Shown piece after piece: positions 1-12,895 of a stretch of 64,000 nt of DNA; the stretch's first letter is position 1; every line of letters begins with the position of its first letter. Position numbers and translations under genes: made by a program. Origin of the DNA: Eretmocerus hayati (Eukaryota > Arthropoda > Insecta > Hymenoptera > Aphelinidae); contig CM056743.1 in NCBI GenBank assembly GCA_029851415.1, positions 9,540,727 to 9,604,726 on the forward strand, given 5' to 3'. Under the pieces are notes generated by a model. The model was given only the letters and a program-made list of their open reading frames with translations, was not told the DNA's origin and did not search any database.

Positions 1-1584
1 CGTCATAAGTACTGTATAGATGAGTTTATATATATATACAATAAGACCACGATATTTCTGACAAAACATACATGCACAAGCATAGGGCATGGAAATAATC
101 TTCGAATTTTGCAAGAAATATCGTGGTCACATGGTACATATGCGTGCTGTAATGTAAGTACTATATATATCATACGATATGATATATTTATTCATTTCGA
201 ACAGTTAGTATTCATCGATTGTTCGAAATTTTACGAAATGGGTGCACCGGTTGTTAGCACGTGTGAGTGTCTCGACGAAGATATCTCTCTCTTCACACGC
301 ACGCACGTAATGTTTCCCTTCACGCCTGGGGAAAATTACATGGGATCTACTTTACCGACGGCAGCTCTGGCTAATCAAAAGTTTGGGGCTATAGAGATGG
401 AACCACCCTTACCGACCTGCGGTTATCGAATTCTCATATGGTGACTGTCGATACATATGTGGGCAGTATTGTTACGACCCTGAGGTCTATTAGATGGCGT
501 TGTTGTGCCAATTTGGCGGTAGGTTTCGAATCCAGGAACTGTAGTCGGCGAGTAAATAGAACTGGAGGTTTATTCTTCCTTTGATATAATAGTTGTTATA
601 TTATCTTCGTCACCTTTGACGATATACAAGACTTGAGGTAGTACAATGAGGTAATGTTCACGTAGAGTTATGGTAAATATTCGCAATAAGAGATACTGTG
701 GCTACAGTGAGTATGGAAGTCGTCCGTTAAGAAGTCGAGACAAGTGTGTCGCCTGTCGCCCGGAAAGTGGCCGTATTCATAGGCTTTCCTCTCAAGAGAA
801 AAGCATGCCGTGAATCCCATGTAACTCGAATTGTTGTTTATAAGCTGAATAATGATTCTAGATTCTTGTAACTTGATGGCTAATGATTTTATAGTTGGTT
901 GAGGTTTGCTATTCCAAAACATGTGAGGTGTGAGCGTTTGTTCCTGTACTTTCCGTATAACCGTGTGTATTGTATGTTACATTGAACGTACAAGGTCAGG
1001 TATGAATTTCAGTTCTAATAAGATAAATTGTTGATCTTTGACTCTGATCTTACTTGGCTAATGAGTTGAAGTCATATTGGGGTTCGCCATATCAAATCGT
1101 CCTTCTAACCAACCTATGTACATGTTTTTGGGTGGTTATAATAGCATGAGCGCGGGGCTTGATTAGTTAGGTCTCAAGTGTAAACTGTCGTTAAACAATT
1201 AGGATGTTATCACATGTGTAAGATGCTTCTACTGCTGTGTTTCTGAAATGTTCCTTTCTGTAGCGCTCAAAGAGTGAAACCTCAATCTTGATTCTATCTC
1301 AAGTTATACTGTAATGAGTATTGATCTACTCGCGTGGGAAATGCGTTTATACTTGGCGCGCGATACCCGAGACTCACACATGCTCAACTATGCACACGTA
1401 CACGAGTCCCGTGTACGTCACACCTCCCTCCTTATTCCGGAAGGGCGAACGCCCTTACAAAGATGAAATTTGTGTATCTCTCATTGCGTAAAATCAGTTT
1501 CTACATATTCTTATTATCTATCTGGGTTGTTCGGTCTATATTCATACATATAGTTCATCATCCTCAGTTCAAGTTTCCTGAATA
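1..1584. other. Intergenic, no gene recognised
   Basis: Short open frames only, none with recognisable protein features or a chain of phase-compatible exons. The base composition is ordinary AT-rich intergenic DNA. I see nothing else here that I can support. Confidence 0.5.
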
Positions 1585-2280
1585 GCCAAATATCATTACT
1601 TTCGAAATTTTTCCACACAAAATTATTCAGAATATAGATATAATCTGACATCATTACTTCCAAAATTTTTCACATGTCAAATTCAAATTATTCAGAGTAT
1701 AAACATAAATCGACATTATTACTTCCAGAATTTTTTCACACATCATTTCAGAAATATTCAGAGTATAGGTACTCAGAGATATAGATATAGTTCAATATAA
1801 ATATAAATCGTGGTTCAAAAGATATAGTCCAATATTATCAAATTCGAATATTCATAGTATAAATATAAATCGTAGTTCAAAAGATATAGTTCAATATTGT
1901 CAAATTCAAAATATTCATAGTATCAATATGAATCGTGATTCAAAATATTACGGGTATAGATATGAATCGACATTATTACTTCAAAAATTTTCCCTCACGT
2001 CATTTCAAAAATATCCAGAGATACAGTTCCAGATACTCATATAGTTTACATTAATAACTTCAAAGTGTCAATTCAAAAAATATCCGAAGTATGGTTCCAA
2101 ATATTCATAGATATAGTTCAACATTATTAATTCAAAATATTCATAGTACAGATATAAATCGACATTCAAAAATATTCAGGGTATAGATATAAATGGACAT
2201 TATTGCTTTCGAAAGTTTCCGCAAGTCGAATTCTAATATTCAGAATATAGGTATAATCGAACATTATTTTTTACCGTAGT
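1585..2280. repeat. AT-rich degenerate tandem repeat
   Basis: Phrases such as TATAGATATAAATCGACAT, TTACTTC, AAATATTCAGAGTATA and GATATAGTTCAATATT recur many times in the same orientation with irregular spacing of roughly 40-100 bases. The units are diverged and interrupted by small indels, so this is an old satellite-like array, not a recent one. No coding potential is visible. Confidence 0.7.
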
Positions 2281-4907
2281 TCAATGAATAAATATTTCGC
2301 TGTGAGATTGAAATTGCAAATTCTATCATATGGAGTGTTCTGAGTCTTCCAACGGCTCAAGTTATATTCCAAGGGGGTGTTTCTTTCACATTTCTTCCTC
2401 ACTTTCCCCTTTTTCCCTCCGTTTTTTTTTTTTTTTTTTCTTACAATTTACACCATAAGATTTCAACACTACGTTGACACTACGACTATAGTTGAAAAAA
2501 ACTCGAATTTAATCAGCATTTATTCCCACTTATCAATGATTCCTCTTTGATCTTTCATTTCTGAAATCCTTGAATTATAAATCCTCATCGGTCAATTTCC
2601 CGTCTTCTGTTCATGGTGGGTTCCAAACTTGTGTCAAGACTCCGATATCAACTTATATTCTCAACTCTTTTATCACATCTTACCCACCAAATCCAATGTG
2701 TCTACGATTCTGGAATTGGTCATATTTTTATCCCATCTAAATTTATGATTCCACTTCTCAAACTAACGAGCTTCCCTTTTATAGCTTATCCCTAAACAAT
2801 TTAATCATATTTTATCCGATTCAAATTTCATATTATCCTTTACAATGTCACCTTTTCCTCATTCGTGTATTTTTTAGCTTTCTTTTTCTCATTTTTCATC
2901 CTTCAAGTCACCACCCCGAGAATTCAAGTGCCAAACAGGAATATTTCCGAAAATTTCCTTAACATTTTGTGTTCTTGTTTTCCTTACGTCTCTCGCATTT
3001 ACCCGGATTGCAAACCCGTGAGCCTAGGGAAACTCTTCAGAAAACCCTGTGGGAAAACTCGAAGAGAAACCTAGCCCAAGAGACAACCTACTCTGCAGTA
3101 TGCTGATGTACATCCTATGAAATCATCAGCATACTTTACATTGTTGACTATCAACCTGAATTTTTCCTAAATGACTATCTTTACTGTTAAATGTTCTATC
3201 ATTCTCGGTCACATATGCTGTTCCGACCGTCCCTTTTTTCCCATTTTTTCGTTGTTACAATAGCGCACAATAACAACGAGTGAAACCTTCAGCACTCTTG
3301 GCTAAAATCTGGCAATTTGACAATCTAACAATAGTCACCGGCAATTTCTAAGCTTTCCTCCTCAAAAATTCTCACGCGATCATCAAGCAATTTTGAGTCC
3401 CGCTAATAATCGTATGGTTGTGCGTTTCTATATTTCTATCCCCTCTCGAGATTTTTGAAGAAATCTCTCGGTATATAGGTATATCTAATACGATTACATA
3501 CTATGTATGGCTGAATCTGGCAATCGATATTTTACTTGATCCACATATTGTGATCCTTAAACTCTGAGATTCTACTTGTATTAAGGTTTCTCGTTTGGAA
3601 TAACTAACTAGCTATTTGTATATCCATCATATCTAACTGAAGTTATCGTAGTATCGGCGTCTTTAATTTTCCAAAGTTCTTTCATTACTTGAGATTCCCG
3701 CGGTCACCGGTGTTTGATCGTCTCTGCAACATGTGGCCACCGTAAGACGTGTATATCGCGATGTCCGCGCATTCCTCATTGTGCATATGCATCAGGTATG
3801 GGTCTAGGAAACATCAGATTCGAGATACGGTAAGTTGCGTACGATCTCAACTATCATCCCTGAAATCGCTTCATGAACCCGTGTCCATGATCAATTATCA
3901 TAGGTAGTCTGCTCGCATCATGCCTCGCGTCTGCTCTCGAGCTTTTGGCCCTATATGTCATCGTTATCACGCTTTATGTTTCAGGGTCATGGGTATTCAA
4001 GGCACGTGTCGCCGCCAGGTGCGAATCGGATTCTCTTTCCCGCATTACCTCGGCTCGTCAGCCGGCAAAAGGAAGTCGGCCCTAGGTTGAGATTTCATTT
4101 TCTCATCGAATTGTAAAATCTCGATTCTCACGTCGTAGATTCGTTCAATTTAAATAATATTGCTTCATATTATAGGTTTTTATATTTTTGTAATATATAA
4201 TAATCTACGTTTTACTCTAGAACCTACACACCTTGTGCCTTAGTCATTTCGATGCTTCTAGTTATTCTAAATTGCACTAACTAAATAGAATTCTTGGTCG
4301 GACGGCGAAATGAATCGTCATGGAACTGTAAGGCTGCATAGCCAGGAGAGCAACACCAATTCTGTTATTATGACAAGCCATCGGGATGATTTCATCTCTA
4401 ATATCTCTGCCAAAATAGCTGACAATAACCTATAGATTGCAAAGACTTTGCTATTCCGCGGGATCACAGTCACATTATGATTATTCTATCAGGAGAGCCG
4501 TAAAATTTCGCTTGAAACGATACCAAAATGAAGAGTGAATGTTAGTTATTCACGAGATTAGACCGATTATCTATAATGTAGGGTATGCCGGCGTTTCTAG
4601 TGTCTCTGGAACGAGTAATACGGAGTGCTGGTTGCACAAACCCTAGCAAGTAAGTAGAGAAAAAAAACGAGGCATCCTAACTTGTATTCCAATCAATAAC
4701 AACAACGACCAGTTGATATTTTTCACTGCACAATCCTTGTCTAGCCCTAATTTAGCGAGCATTTCGTATTAATTCATTTAAACCTGATTCTATCCAATTA
4801 TATACTCATAGATGCGACATGGAGAAACCGTGTTGTCGGATGCAAGTGCGACTGAATTATAACCCCTTTGCACGAATGCATCACGGATATTTGATCTTAA
4901 TTTCGTT
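2281..4907. other. Intergenic, no gene recognised
   Basis: Contains a homopolymer T run near 2421-2440 and a perfect 12-bp hairpin (arms 3097-3108 and 3124-3135, sequence AGTATGCTGATG and its complement, 15-base loop). No exon chain or known protein motif found. Confidence 0.45.
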
Positions 4908-5149
4908 GGCGCCCCCGCTGCGGCCATGCAGCGCGGGCGCTCTGGTCCATTTTGCCTTCGGCGCCCTTGCTGCAGGCATGCAGCGCGGGCGCTCTATCAG
5001 TTCTCCGTTCCGGCGCCCCCGCTGCAGCCATGCAGCGCGGGCGTTCTATCAGTTTCCTGTTTTGGCGCCCCCGCTGCAGCCATGCAGCGCGGGCGCTCGA
5101 TTAATTTCTCCGTTTCGGCGCCCCCGCTGCAGCCATGCAGCGCGGGCGT
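4908..5149. repeat. GC-rich minisatellite of hairpin units
   Basis: Five head-to-tail units start at 4908, 4960, 5012, 5064 and 5117, a period of 52-53 bp. Each unit has a strongly conserved part of about 34 bp that folds on itself (GCGCCCCCGCTGCA pairing with TGCAGCGCGGGCGC) and a less conserved AT-richer spacer. Both strands are open over part of the array only because the repeat is GC-rich; I do not regard that as coding. The GC content contrasts sharply with the surrounding DNA. Confidence 0.9.
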
Positions 5150-5371
5150 CCGATGCATTTCGCTTCCTTTTGACTGTCAGGCTTGTGTTATATCTCAATT
5201 AATCAATGTACCCTTTTGAATCATTTGTCATTAAAGAATATTTATTGCCCTATAATATGATCGAACTGCTTTTTAATCATATGGTTTCCATCTACCGTAT
5301 GATAGGTAATTGAGCCCCGGATATTGTGTCATTTGCTTTCACCCACAGAATTTCTCTACATTTTTCGAAAA

Positions 5372-6202
5372 TCACCGTGCCCTGATATTCGGTTCCGGTA
5401 TTACGACTTCACCCGTGCAAATCGTTATTTCGAGATTGTCATTTGTGATCGATTTGAAGAATTCTGTTATCGTGGGCCAAAAATTTTCCTCTACAATATC
5501 GTATGTCTTTTCTATACTGATTGATTTGATGCCTCTTCTTTCTATTAAGTTCTGTAACACAATCAAGGTGTCCAGTATGTCAAGCTGTGACGTTCGACAT
5601 TCAACGCTCCTTTTTACAAACAAGTGGATTATTCTCCTCCTACTAGATTTCGTTACTACAATTTCCTTCAAATCAGGTGATTTTGCTTTCACTTCATGTA
5701 CATTGAAAAGTCCACGTTCGAGTAAATTCTTCGTAACTCTTGATCTTACCGCGCAATTTGTTGTGAACAGATGGATCAAAGTGCCTTTTCTCAACCATAA
5801 TGGATCTCTACTGTAATTTAAAGTGTCTGAACTGATCGGTAACGTATCCATGCATGTTTCGACTATTCCACTGCCGTGACCTCGTTCTCTGTCGTCATTC
5901 TCACTACACCCCTCGTCCGCACTTTTGATACTAGTCTCTGTCGCAGAATTTGGGTCATCATGTTGAGGTATTGAGGTGCTATCTGTTATCTTGGTTGGAT
6001 TTGCGATTTGGGTTTGGCTTATAGACATGTTAGTGTTATTCTGGATGTAAGCTACCCCGACACTCTCTGCTGACTCGTCTAGACCTCTGTTTGGACTTAG
6101 GGTGGTAATTTCCCTATCTAGTTTTCCCTCTTGGCCGATGTTTCGTGGCCGTTTGAGTTTAACTTCATTTATACTTTCTTGATCGCCGTCACCGATCGCC
6201 AT
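5372..6202 (-). pseudogene. Ty3/gypsy-type pol fragment (RNase H to integrase linker region)
   Basis: An uninterrupted 276-codon frame. The first part is low-complexity and Ser/Thr/Asp-rich. The C-terminal ~130 residues (LFTTNCAVRS, IVVTKSSRRRIIHLFVKRS, ISIEKTYDIVEENFWPTI, ITICTGEVVIPE) resemble the poorly conserved segment between RNase H and integrase in insect Ty3/gypsy polyproteins, as I remember that family. No protease, reverse transcriptase, RNase H or integrase core is present next to it, so it is an isolated fragment, not a working element. Its first ATG lies exactly where the inverted-repeat element to its right stops matching its partner copies, so the frame may have been opened by that junction. 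A co-opted gene is possible but not shown. Family assignment is moderate. Confidence 0.5.
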
Positions 6203-7015
6203 CAAAATTTCACTCGAATCGTCTTGAAAACAACTCTTAATTGCTTATCAGGCTTGGAACTAACAAGCCCATGCTCATTACAGGAAGCTACCTTGCCATG
6301 GTCTTCTCAACAAGCATTTTCAAACGATCAATTCCCATGGTGGATCACATCCATGAGTCATTCTTCCTGATATTGCCAACTTTTGGGTCGAAGGTCATAT
6401 ATTCCTCTGCAACTTATGGGATATGTTGCACATGATGGAGCATCAAAATCGCAGTTTCTAGGCTCCGAAAATGTGGCGCGCTATCTATTATATTGGCAAC
6501 CTATAATATTTCAAATTTTTGATTCATTCCTCACCAGTATAGAACCCCATCATAAAGATACCCCAAACATCTATTTTGACGTGAAAAAAGCTGAATTCCA
6601 CATAATAATACTTTCAACATCGGGAAAGGGCCACATAGCCCCCACACAACGAGTTTTCAGGAATTTTGATTTTTCGGTCAGGGAGTCCTGTATTATTACA
6701 GAATCTGAGATTTTCATCAGATTTCTTGTCACATTGTACGTCGAATATCGTTTTAAACAAATTGGGCGCATGGTGAGTTTAACTACCATGAAAATTAGAA
6801 GTGAGGTCATCAAAATAGCGCTGAATTGCGTGTTTTGGGAGGGTGATTTATTATCATATCGGACAACAACATTTTGGGTCAGAAATAGTGCGTGCACCGT
6901 GAGATGACTTTATTTTGTGCGTTCCTCGAGGTAGAGACTGCATACGACCCCAGTATTGCTCCTAGACATCAGGATTTTCTTAAGAGGTTGTTGGATACCG
7001 ACATTGTCGCATTTC

Positions 7016-7141
7016 CAAACCATTCGACGAATTTTTGAGATATCGAAATTCTATTAAGTAACGCCGATTCTATTTGGTCCATAAAATCGGCGTTACTTAT
7101 TGGAATTGCGATATCTCAAAAATTCGTCGAATGGTTTGGAA
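7016..7141. repeat. Internal palindrome of foldback copy A
   Basis: A roughly 60-bp imperfect inverted repeat around the sequence AAGTAACGCCGATT, with the outer ends AAACCATTCGACGAATTTTT and its complement. The same palindrome occurs at 15518-15643 in copy B, so it is part of the element. Confidence 0.75.
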
Positions 7142-8895
7142 ACTCGCCAATGTCGATAACTAAGCGAGTAGGATAGGACTCCGACATCCCCTTGATATTG
7201 CAAAATACTGAATTTATGAATAACGGCGTTTCCAGTGTTCTTTGCTAATTTTGTGAACACATGGTTTTGACGGTGCATCCTTGTGGTTTGCTCAAAGCGT
7301 ATCCGAGTTATATCTCACGAATTTTGACATTCTAATGACGATACCAGGATCTTAAAAATGCTGGGATGCCTTCGAGACTAGTGACAATCTGATCTTTCGA
7401 GTTGCTATCGGCGAACTTTGACCAATTTTGGAACAAATCTGAAAGGGCTCAGGAAATCGACAAAACACATCCTCTTCGATCTGATACCGAGTCCACATTG
7501 CCTTCGTCTTGATACAGTAGTATGTTGAGACAAAATTATTTGCAGTAGCTCAAAAAACGAAGGATCAGATGAACAGGTGTTATTCCAAAAAGAAGCCTTC
7601 GATAGTTTGTTGAGGTAAGGCCAAGCCTCCCCGTAGTGGGTCAAATATGCAGTTTCCTAGTGCCACGTGCTTTTAAATTTATATAGATAGTCCTTTCCAA
7701 AAACTCGAGTTGATATATCTCGCGGTTTATCTAGTGCTGAATGTCTTAATTCAATTGCCTCCATGTTAACAACATGGTGAATCTACATGAGCTTAAAGTG
7801 AAAAACAATGAGGTATCTGAATTCCCTCCAGAATTCGATCACTAACAAGGAGAGGTCCAGCCTTGCGGGTCCTGGGTTCGTCCCCAAACTCTGGAAGTCA
7901 TCTTGTTTTGGTGAGAAATCAAGGTATGTCAAAGGATTTGATCCCATGAGCCACTCATCCCGAGATATAGCAATGAAGAGCTTGGGCATATAATATGTCA
8001 AATACTAATCTTCAATATTGCCAATACTAATCTTCATAGCTGTATCTCAGGATAGATGGCCTATGGGATTAAATGCTTCGGGATACCCTATTTTTCACCA
8101 AAACAAGATGTATCCCAAAGTTTGGGACGAATCCAGGACTCACAAGGTAGGACCTATCCTTGTAAGTGGCTGAACTCGGTAAAACAGGACGATTTCTGGC
8201 TGAAACGTTAGATGGCACGTCCTACAATTGATACTATCAAGAATTATTGTATGAAAATTAGGGCGTGACATCAATAAACGACGGAAAGATGCACTCTCTT
8301 ACATCTTCTTCGATTTTTCCGTTATTAGTCGGAAAGGATTGATTTTTCCATAAAATATGTACAGGAATGATTCGTAGATCTTCCAAAGATCCACAAAGTT
8401 GTCTGATTACTTTTCCTCGCAAATTGCATTCCTTCGGACTGATTCGCATCATCAAAGTCAAAATCGAATACATTAAAAAGTTCGCCGAAATTATTCATAA
8501 TGGTCTCAAAATTATTTTCTCTAGATAATTGAGTTATCCAGGAGCAGAAAGGATCTCCTCGTATTTTTGTTCAAGTTGATCGTTTTCGAGTGGTGAAAAT
8601 ATCAAATTTCGCGACTTCCAAACTCAAATGCGATGCTTTCATGACTGCATTTAGGGTTGAGAGCTGCGAATTTTGCTATTTACATTACTCGGAAACGACC
8701 GATCGAATTCAAGGAAGATAACCAAAAGACCTTTGCTGATCCAAATTGGCTCAATTATCTTAGAAGAGTAGTTTGGGCCCATTATGAACAATTTTAGTCA
8801 ACTTTTTTGATCAACTTCGTTTTGACCCCGATGAAGAATAACTCCAGTGGGATGCAATTTGCGAGGAGAAAAGTACAGCTCAATTCCGTAAATCT

Positions 8896-9051
8896 TTGAA
8901 CACCTTCACTGCGATGGGCCCCACCGGTGGGGCCCATGCGTCCAACTCTGTGTGCGGGGGTGATCGAAATCCCATTCAATGGACCCCACCGGTGGGGCCC
9001 ATCGCACATAGGACCCGATCACGATTTTTGCCGTCGCAGTGAACGTGTTAA
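8896..9051. mobile_element. piggyBac-like MITE in copy A
   Basis: A 156-bp segment bounded by TTAA at one end and a degenerate TTGA at the other. Its ends are inverted repeats of the form TTAACACGTTCACTGCGACG and TTGAACACCTTCACTGCGAT. Inside are two copies of a 24-bp palindrome centred on CCCCACCGGTGGGG (914-937 and 979-1002 after 8000). TTAA target sites and TTAACNC-type ends fit piggyBac-derived MITEs; assignment is by ends only. Confidence 0.55.
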
Positions 9052-10642
9052 GAATCTACATATTATCTCCGTACCGATTCACCTGAAAAATCGATATTGA
9101 CTATTATGACGGAAAAATCGAAAGAGACGTGAAAAAACGCAAGCCTTCTTTGTTTATTTAAGCCACGCCCCAATTTTTGAAAGATAATCCCCTATACTAT
9201 CAATTATTGGATGTACCACCTATTGTTTGGGCCCGAAAATGATCCCATTATACCGAGTTCAGCCACTTTCTGTCACCAGATTCGTCTTTTGGAAAGCAAT
9301 TCAACTCCCTCAATGTGAACATGATTGTTCATATCTTGATGGTAGTTATATCAAAGGTTCTTCGACATGATCAAAGTATAGGTCTCCAGGACGTCTGATA
9401 TCGTATCATGGTGTCAAAAAGAGTCCGTTTCAGTAGTTTTAGTATCCCGCAGGTACCAATTCTCGAGGTTTGACTTATAACGAGGAGCTAGAGCATCACC
9501 TCAGAAAATGATAGATCACCTCTTTCGGAATAATGCATGTATATTCGACCCATTCATTTCGAGGCTACAGCAAATAATTTCCATTCAATAAATGTATCAA
9601 AACGGAGGAAATGTGGACTCGGTAGTTCAAATAGGGATGTATTCCGTCGATTCTCTGAGTCCTTTCAGATTCATTGCGAAATTGGTCAAACGCCGATAGC
9701 AACTCGAAAGATCAGCTTGTCAGCCGTCTCGTGGGCATCCTAGCAATTTTAAGATATTGCCATCGTGTTTAGCAGGTCAAAATTCGTGAGATTACATACC
9801 TCGGCTACGCTCTGAGCATACCACAAGGTTGCACCATCAAAACCATGTGTTTACCAAATTAGCAAAGAACGATAGAATAACGCCGTTATTCATGAATTCA
9901 GTAGTTTGCGATATTAAGAAAATCCCGATGTCCAGGAGCAGAACTGGGGTCGTATGCGATTTTTTCGTCGAAAAATGCCCAAAAAAAGCATTTCACGGTG
10001 AATACACTATTTCTGACCCAAAATGTTGTTGTCCGGTATGATAAATCACTCTCCCCAAATACGCGATTTAGCGCTATTTTGACGACCATACCTCTAATAT
10101 GCTAAGGGTGGACAAAGCCACCCTGAGCTCAATCTGTCTAAAACGGTATCCGACGGAAAATTAGACGATGAATCCGATAAAAATCTTAGATTTGAGATGA
10201 AATAGGGCTTATTGCCCGGGAAATCAATTGTCCTGAAAAAATTGTCGTTTTCGGGCTACATTGACCTTTCCTGATTCCAAAAGTGTTATTTTCGTGGAAT
10301 TCAGCTTTTTTACGTTGAAATAGATGTTTTGGATATCTTTTTTATAGGGCCCTACACTGGAGAGGAATCAATCTAGAACTTGAAAGATGGACAAGTTCTC
10401 AATTTTTAAAAACAAAAATAGTGCACAAAATTCGCAATGATATGACTTTTGAGGCTTAGAATAGTATATCATGTACCTGATTGCGACACATTTTTTCACC
10501 CGGAATGTGCTAGATCATAGCTGGGCGAGTAAAAACTGTGCTTTCCACCTTGTTCATCATATGGAACATATCCCTAAAGTTACAGGACAATACATGACCC
10601 CCGACCCAACGGTTGGTGATACTAAAAAGAATTACTCATTTA

Positions 10643-11971
10643 TGAGTAGTTCCACGCGAAAGCGACCTACGAAAAAGGATCATGTCTCAGATCTTTTTCT
10701 TGGCATTTCCATTCGATTCCATAGTACAAAATATGAATTCTACATTACCTGTCGAGCCCCGAAAAAATTGTTTGGTACCATGGCGAGAATTTTCGAAAAT
10801 AGAGTAGAATATATTTCTTACAAATTCAAGCAACTTTTCTGCTCTAAAATACAAGTAACTTGAATGCTTGCAGGAAAGGACACACAACTGACGGCGTTCG
10901 AAAGGTCTTGAAAAACCGATTGAAATTGTCATTGGAAGAGTGATATTGAGGTCATAACGTCCTGTAGGAGCAAAAGTGTGAAAATTATTAAAAAATGAAT
11001 GTCTCAAGAGCCTATTCTCTCATCTCCTGAACATCACATATTTGTTGTACAATTTTATGTTCTTTCAGAAGAAACGGCCTCAATGCACTTTTTCGTGTTC
11101 TTTTTCTTATTTCTCGCGAATCCATTATACAGGCAATTCAAGACCATCGGTCGACTGCACATGCGCAGGAATTTGCATCGCTGAAACCAATAACATTGGA
11201 CTTGACCAAGTCAATTTCATCAACTCAGCCCGAAGCTACAGCGTACGAAAGATGAAGCGTCAGTTCGAGTACGTCAATAGTCCAAACGACCCCAAATCGC
11301 GCCCAGATTCCCCTAATATTGTCGTGGTGGCTTCGACTCACCTGGTACTTGTCGGGACCCAGTGGTCTTTTAAACGTTGTAGCTCCGAGACAAATTTAAG
11401 GAATGGACCTTGTCAAGTGGTCATTTTGCAGGAGATTCCCTTCGGCTTCCCAATGCAATCGATTCCAGCTTTCCAGAGCCCTGAGCATGAGCAGTAAACA
11501 GTAGACGATGTCAAATCGCCACGAAAATAAGTTCGCAAAAAATAAAAGGAACAGGCCTAAAATCGCAAAATACTTCACAGGGACTATGTTTCCAAAAAGA
11601 ACACAAACTTTTATATCAAATTGGTGATTTTCAGAAGATGAAAGAAATGAGCTCTTGAAAAACCACTTTATTGTGATTTTTTTGTATTTTTGCTCTGACA
11701 CGTCATCCATGACCTCACTATCATCTCTCCAATAGCGATTTTGACGAGTTTGATATGTATTCCAAGATCTCTTATAGATTGCTGTCCACCGCGTGTTTCT
11801 ATCTGTGAGCAAACTCGAGTGGAAAAAACTGCTTAATTTCGTAAAAACTCGTCATTTTCGAGAATTCTCGCTATGGGATCGAACTGAGAACTCCATATTT
11901 CCTACCATAGAAACGAATTGTATCTGAGACATGATCTCTTGTCGTAGGTTGCTTTCATGCCGAACTACTCA
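10643..11971. mobile_element. TA-flanked TIR element nested in copy A
   Basis: The plus arm of copy A matches copy B up to about 10640 and resumes at about 11972; the 1329 bases between are absent from copy B. The insert begins TGAGTAGTTC and ends GAACTACTCA, with TA on both sides. The terminal ~50 bp are imperfect inverted repeats (both ends contain GATCATGTCTCAGAT), and weaker inverted similarity continues inward. This is the structure of a Tc1/mariner-like or other TA-inserting DNA element. No transposase motif seen, so non-autonomous. Confidence 0.65.
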
Positions 11972-12371
11972 TATGTGATCCACCATGAGAATTAATCGTT
12001 TGGAAATGCTTGTTGAGAAGACCATGGCAAGGTAGCTTCCTGTAATGAGCATGGGCTTGTTAGTTCCAAGCCTGATAAGCAATTAAGAGTTGTTTTCGAG
12101 ACGATTCGAGTGAGATTTTTTTTTGTTTTCATTGTGAATAATGTAAAGCCATCATTTAGTCTATCCTGGTTCTCAAAGACTTGGCAATTGATCAGTTCGC
12201 AAAATTTCTGACATGTTTTTGACCAAAAAAATCATTGGAATCTATCAAGACCACACTTGAGTGTCTGAGAAGATTTTTTTGAACTGTTAGATTGAACAGT
12301 ATCCAAACAATTGTTATTGTGACTAAAATTTGTCAAAATGCTACCCCGACTCACGAAATCACCTCCCCGGA

Positions 12372-12399
12372 GGGACGCGATCGCGCGTGTTCGCGTCCC
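12372..12399. repeat. Single GC-palindrome unit at end of copy A
   Basis: One unit of the form GGGACGCG...CGCGTCCC with a CpG-rich centre, sitting just inside the right end of foldback copy A. The equivalent position of copy B holds four units in tandem. Confidence 0.8.
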
Positions 12400-12415
12400 T
12401 ACCATTTTTACACGG

Positions 12416-12895
12416 GCATTTATCGAAATTAATACTCTCTTGTTTGTCTTTCAAAAATCTTCAATTTGCATACCCTTAGTTTTTCTCAGAAGTTCCTCGT
12501 GTTTGAGATAAACGCGATAGACCATTCAAACGATTTTTGCTGTTCTACTCGAAAAGGATGGCATTTATCAAAATTTTACAAGAATTCTTTCTTGTTTGTC
12601 TTTCAAAAATCTTTAGTTCGTATTCTCTTCTCTCGGAAGTTTGCTATGTCTGAGATATTCACGGTAGACTTTGTAAGGCGTGGCTACTCAGGACATTACT
12701 CTGAGACAATGGACCGGTGGAGCAAATAGTTACCGTCAAGAAATGTGACTCTATCGTTTATTCGAGCTCATCATCGGGCTATGCCGATGGATACACCAAG
12801 GCTTGAATTAAATATCAAGCACGGTACCACTTTTTTCTATGGTCTCCGGATGAAGGATTTCTTTCGAAAAGCGACAAAGAGAGGGAAAAATTCTT
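12416..12895. repeat. Spacer between foldback copies with ~145-bp duplication
   Basis: Two diverged direct repeats begin at about 12416 and 12561 (shared phrases GCATTTATC, CTTGTTTGTCTTTCAAAAAT, TCTGAGATA...CGGTAGAC). The remainder to 12895 shows no gene. Confidence 0.6.

Larger units (their letters stand above)
6203..12415. mobile_element. Foldback element, copy A
   Basis: A long inverted-repeat element. The minus-strand arm (about 7650 down to 6203) and the plus-strand arm (about 9480 up to 12415) are diverged versions of the same sequence, separated by a unique centre of about 1.8 kb. The stretch 6203-9652 matches 12998-16348 plus 20855-20955 of copy B as an almost perfect inverted repeat; the few differences I saw are single bases. 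The left arm lacks the last ~400 bases present at the right end of both copies, so it is truncated at 6203. No transposase is recognisable; the open frames inside, up to 174 codons, have no known motif. It carries nested insertions listed separately. Confidence 0.8.

Noticed and set aside
4819..5219. Overlapping open frames across the GC minisatellite
   Set aside because: All arise from the 52-bp repeat and GC bias; several frames are open at once and none has a start context or motif.
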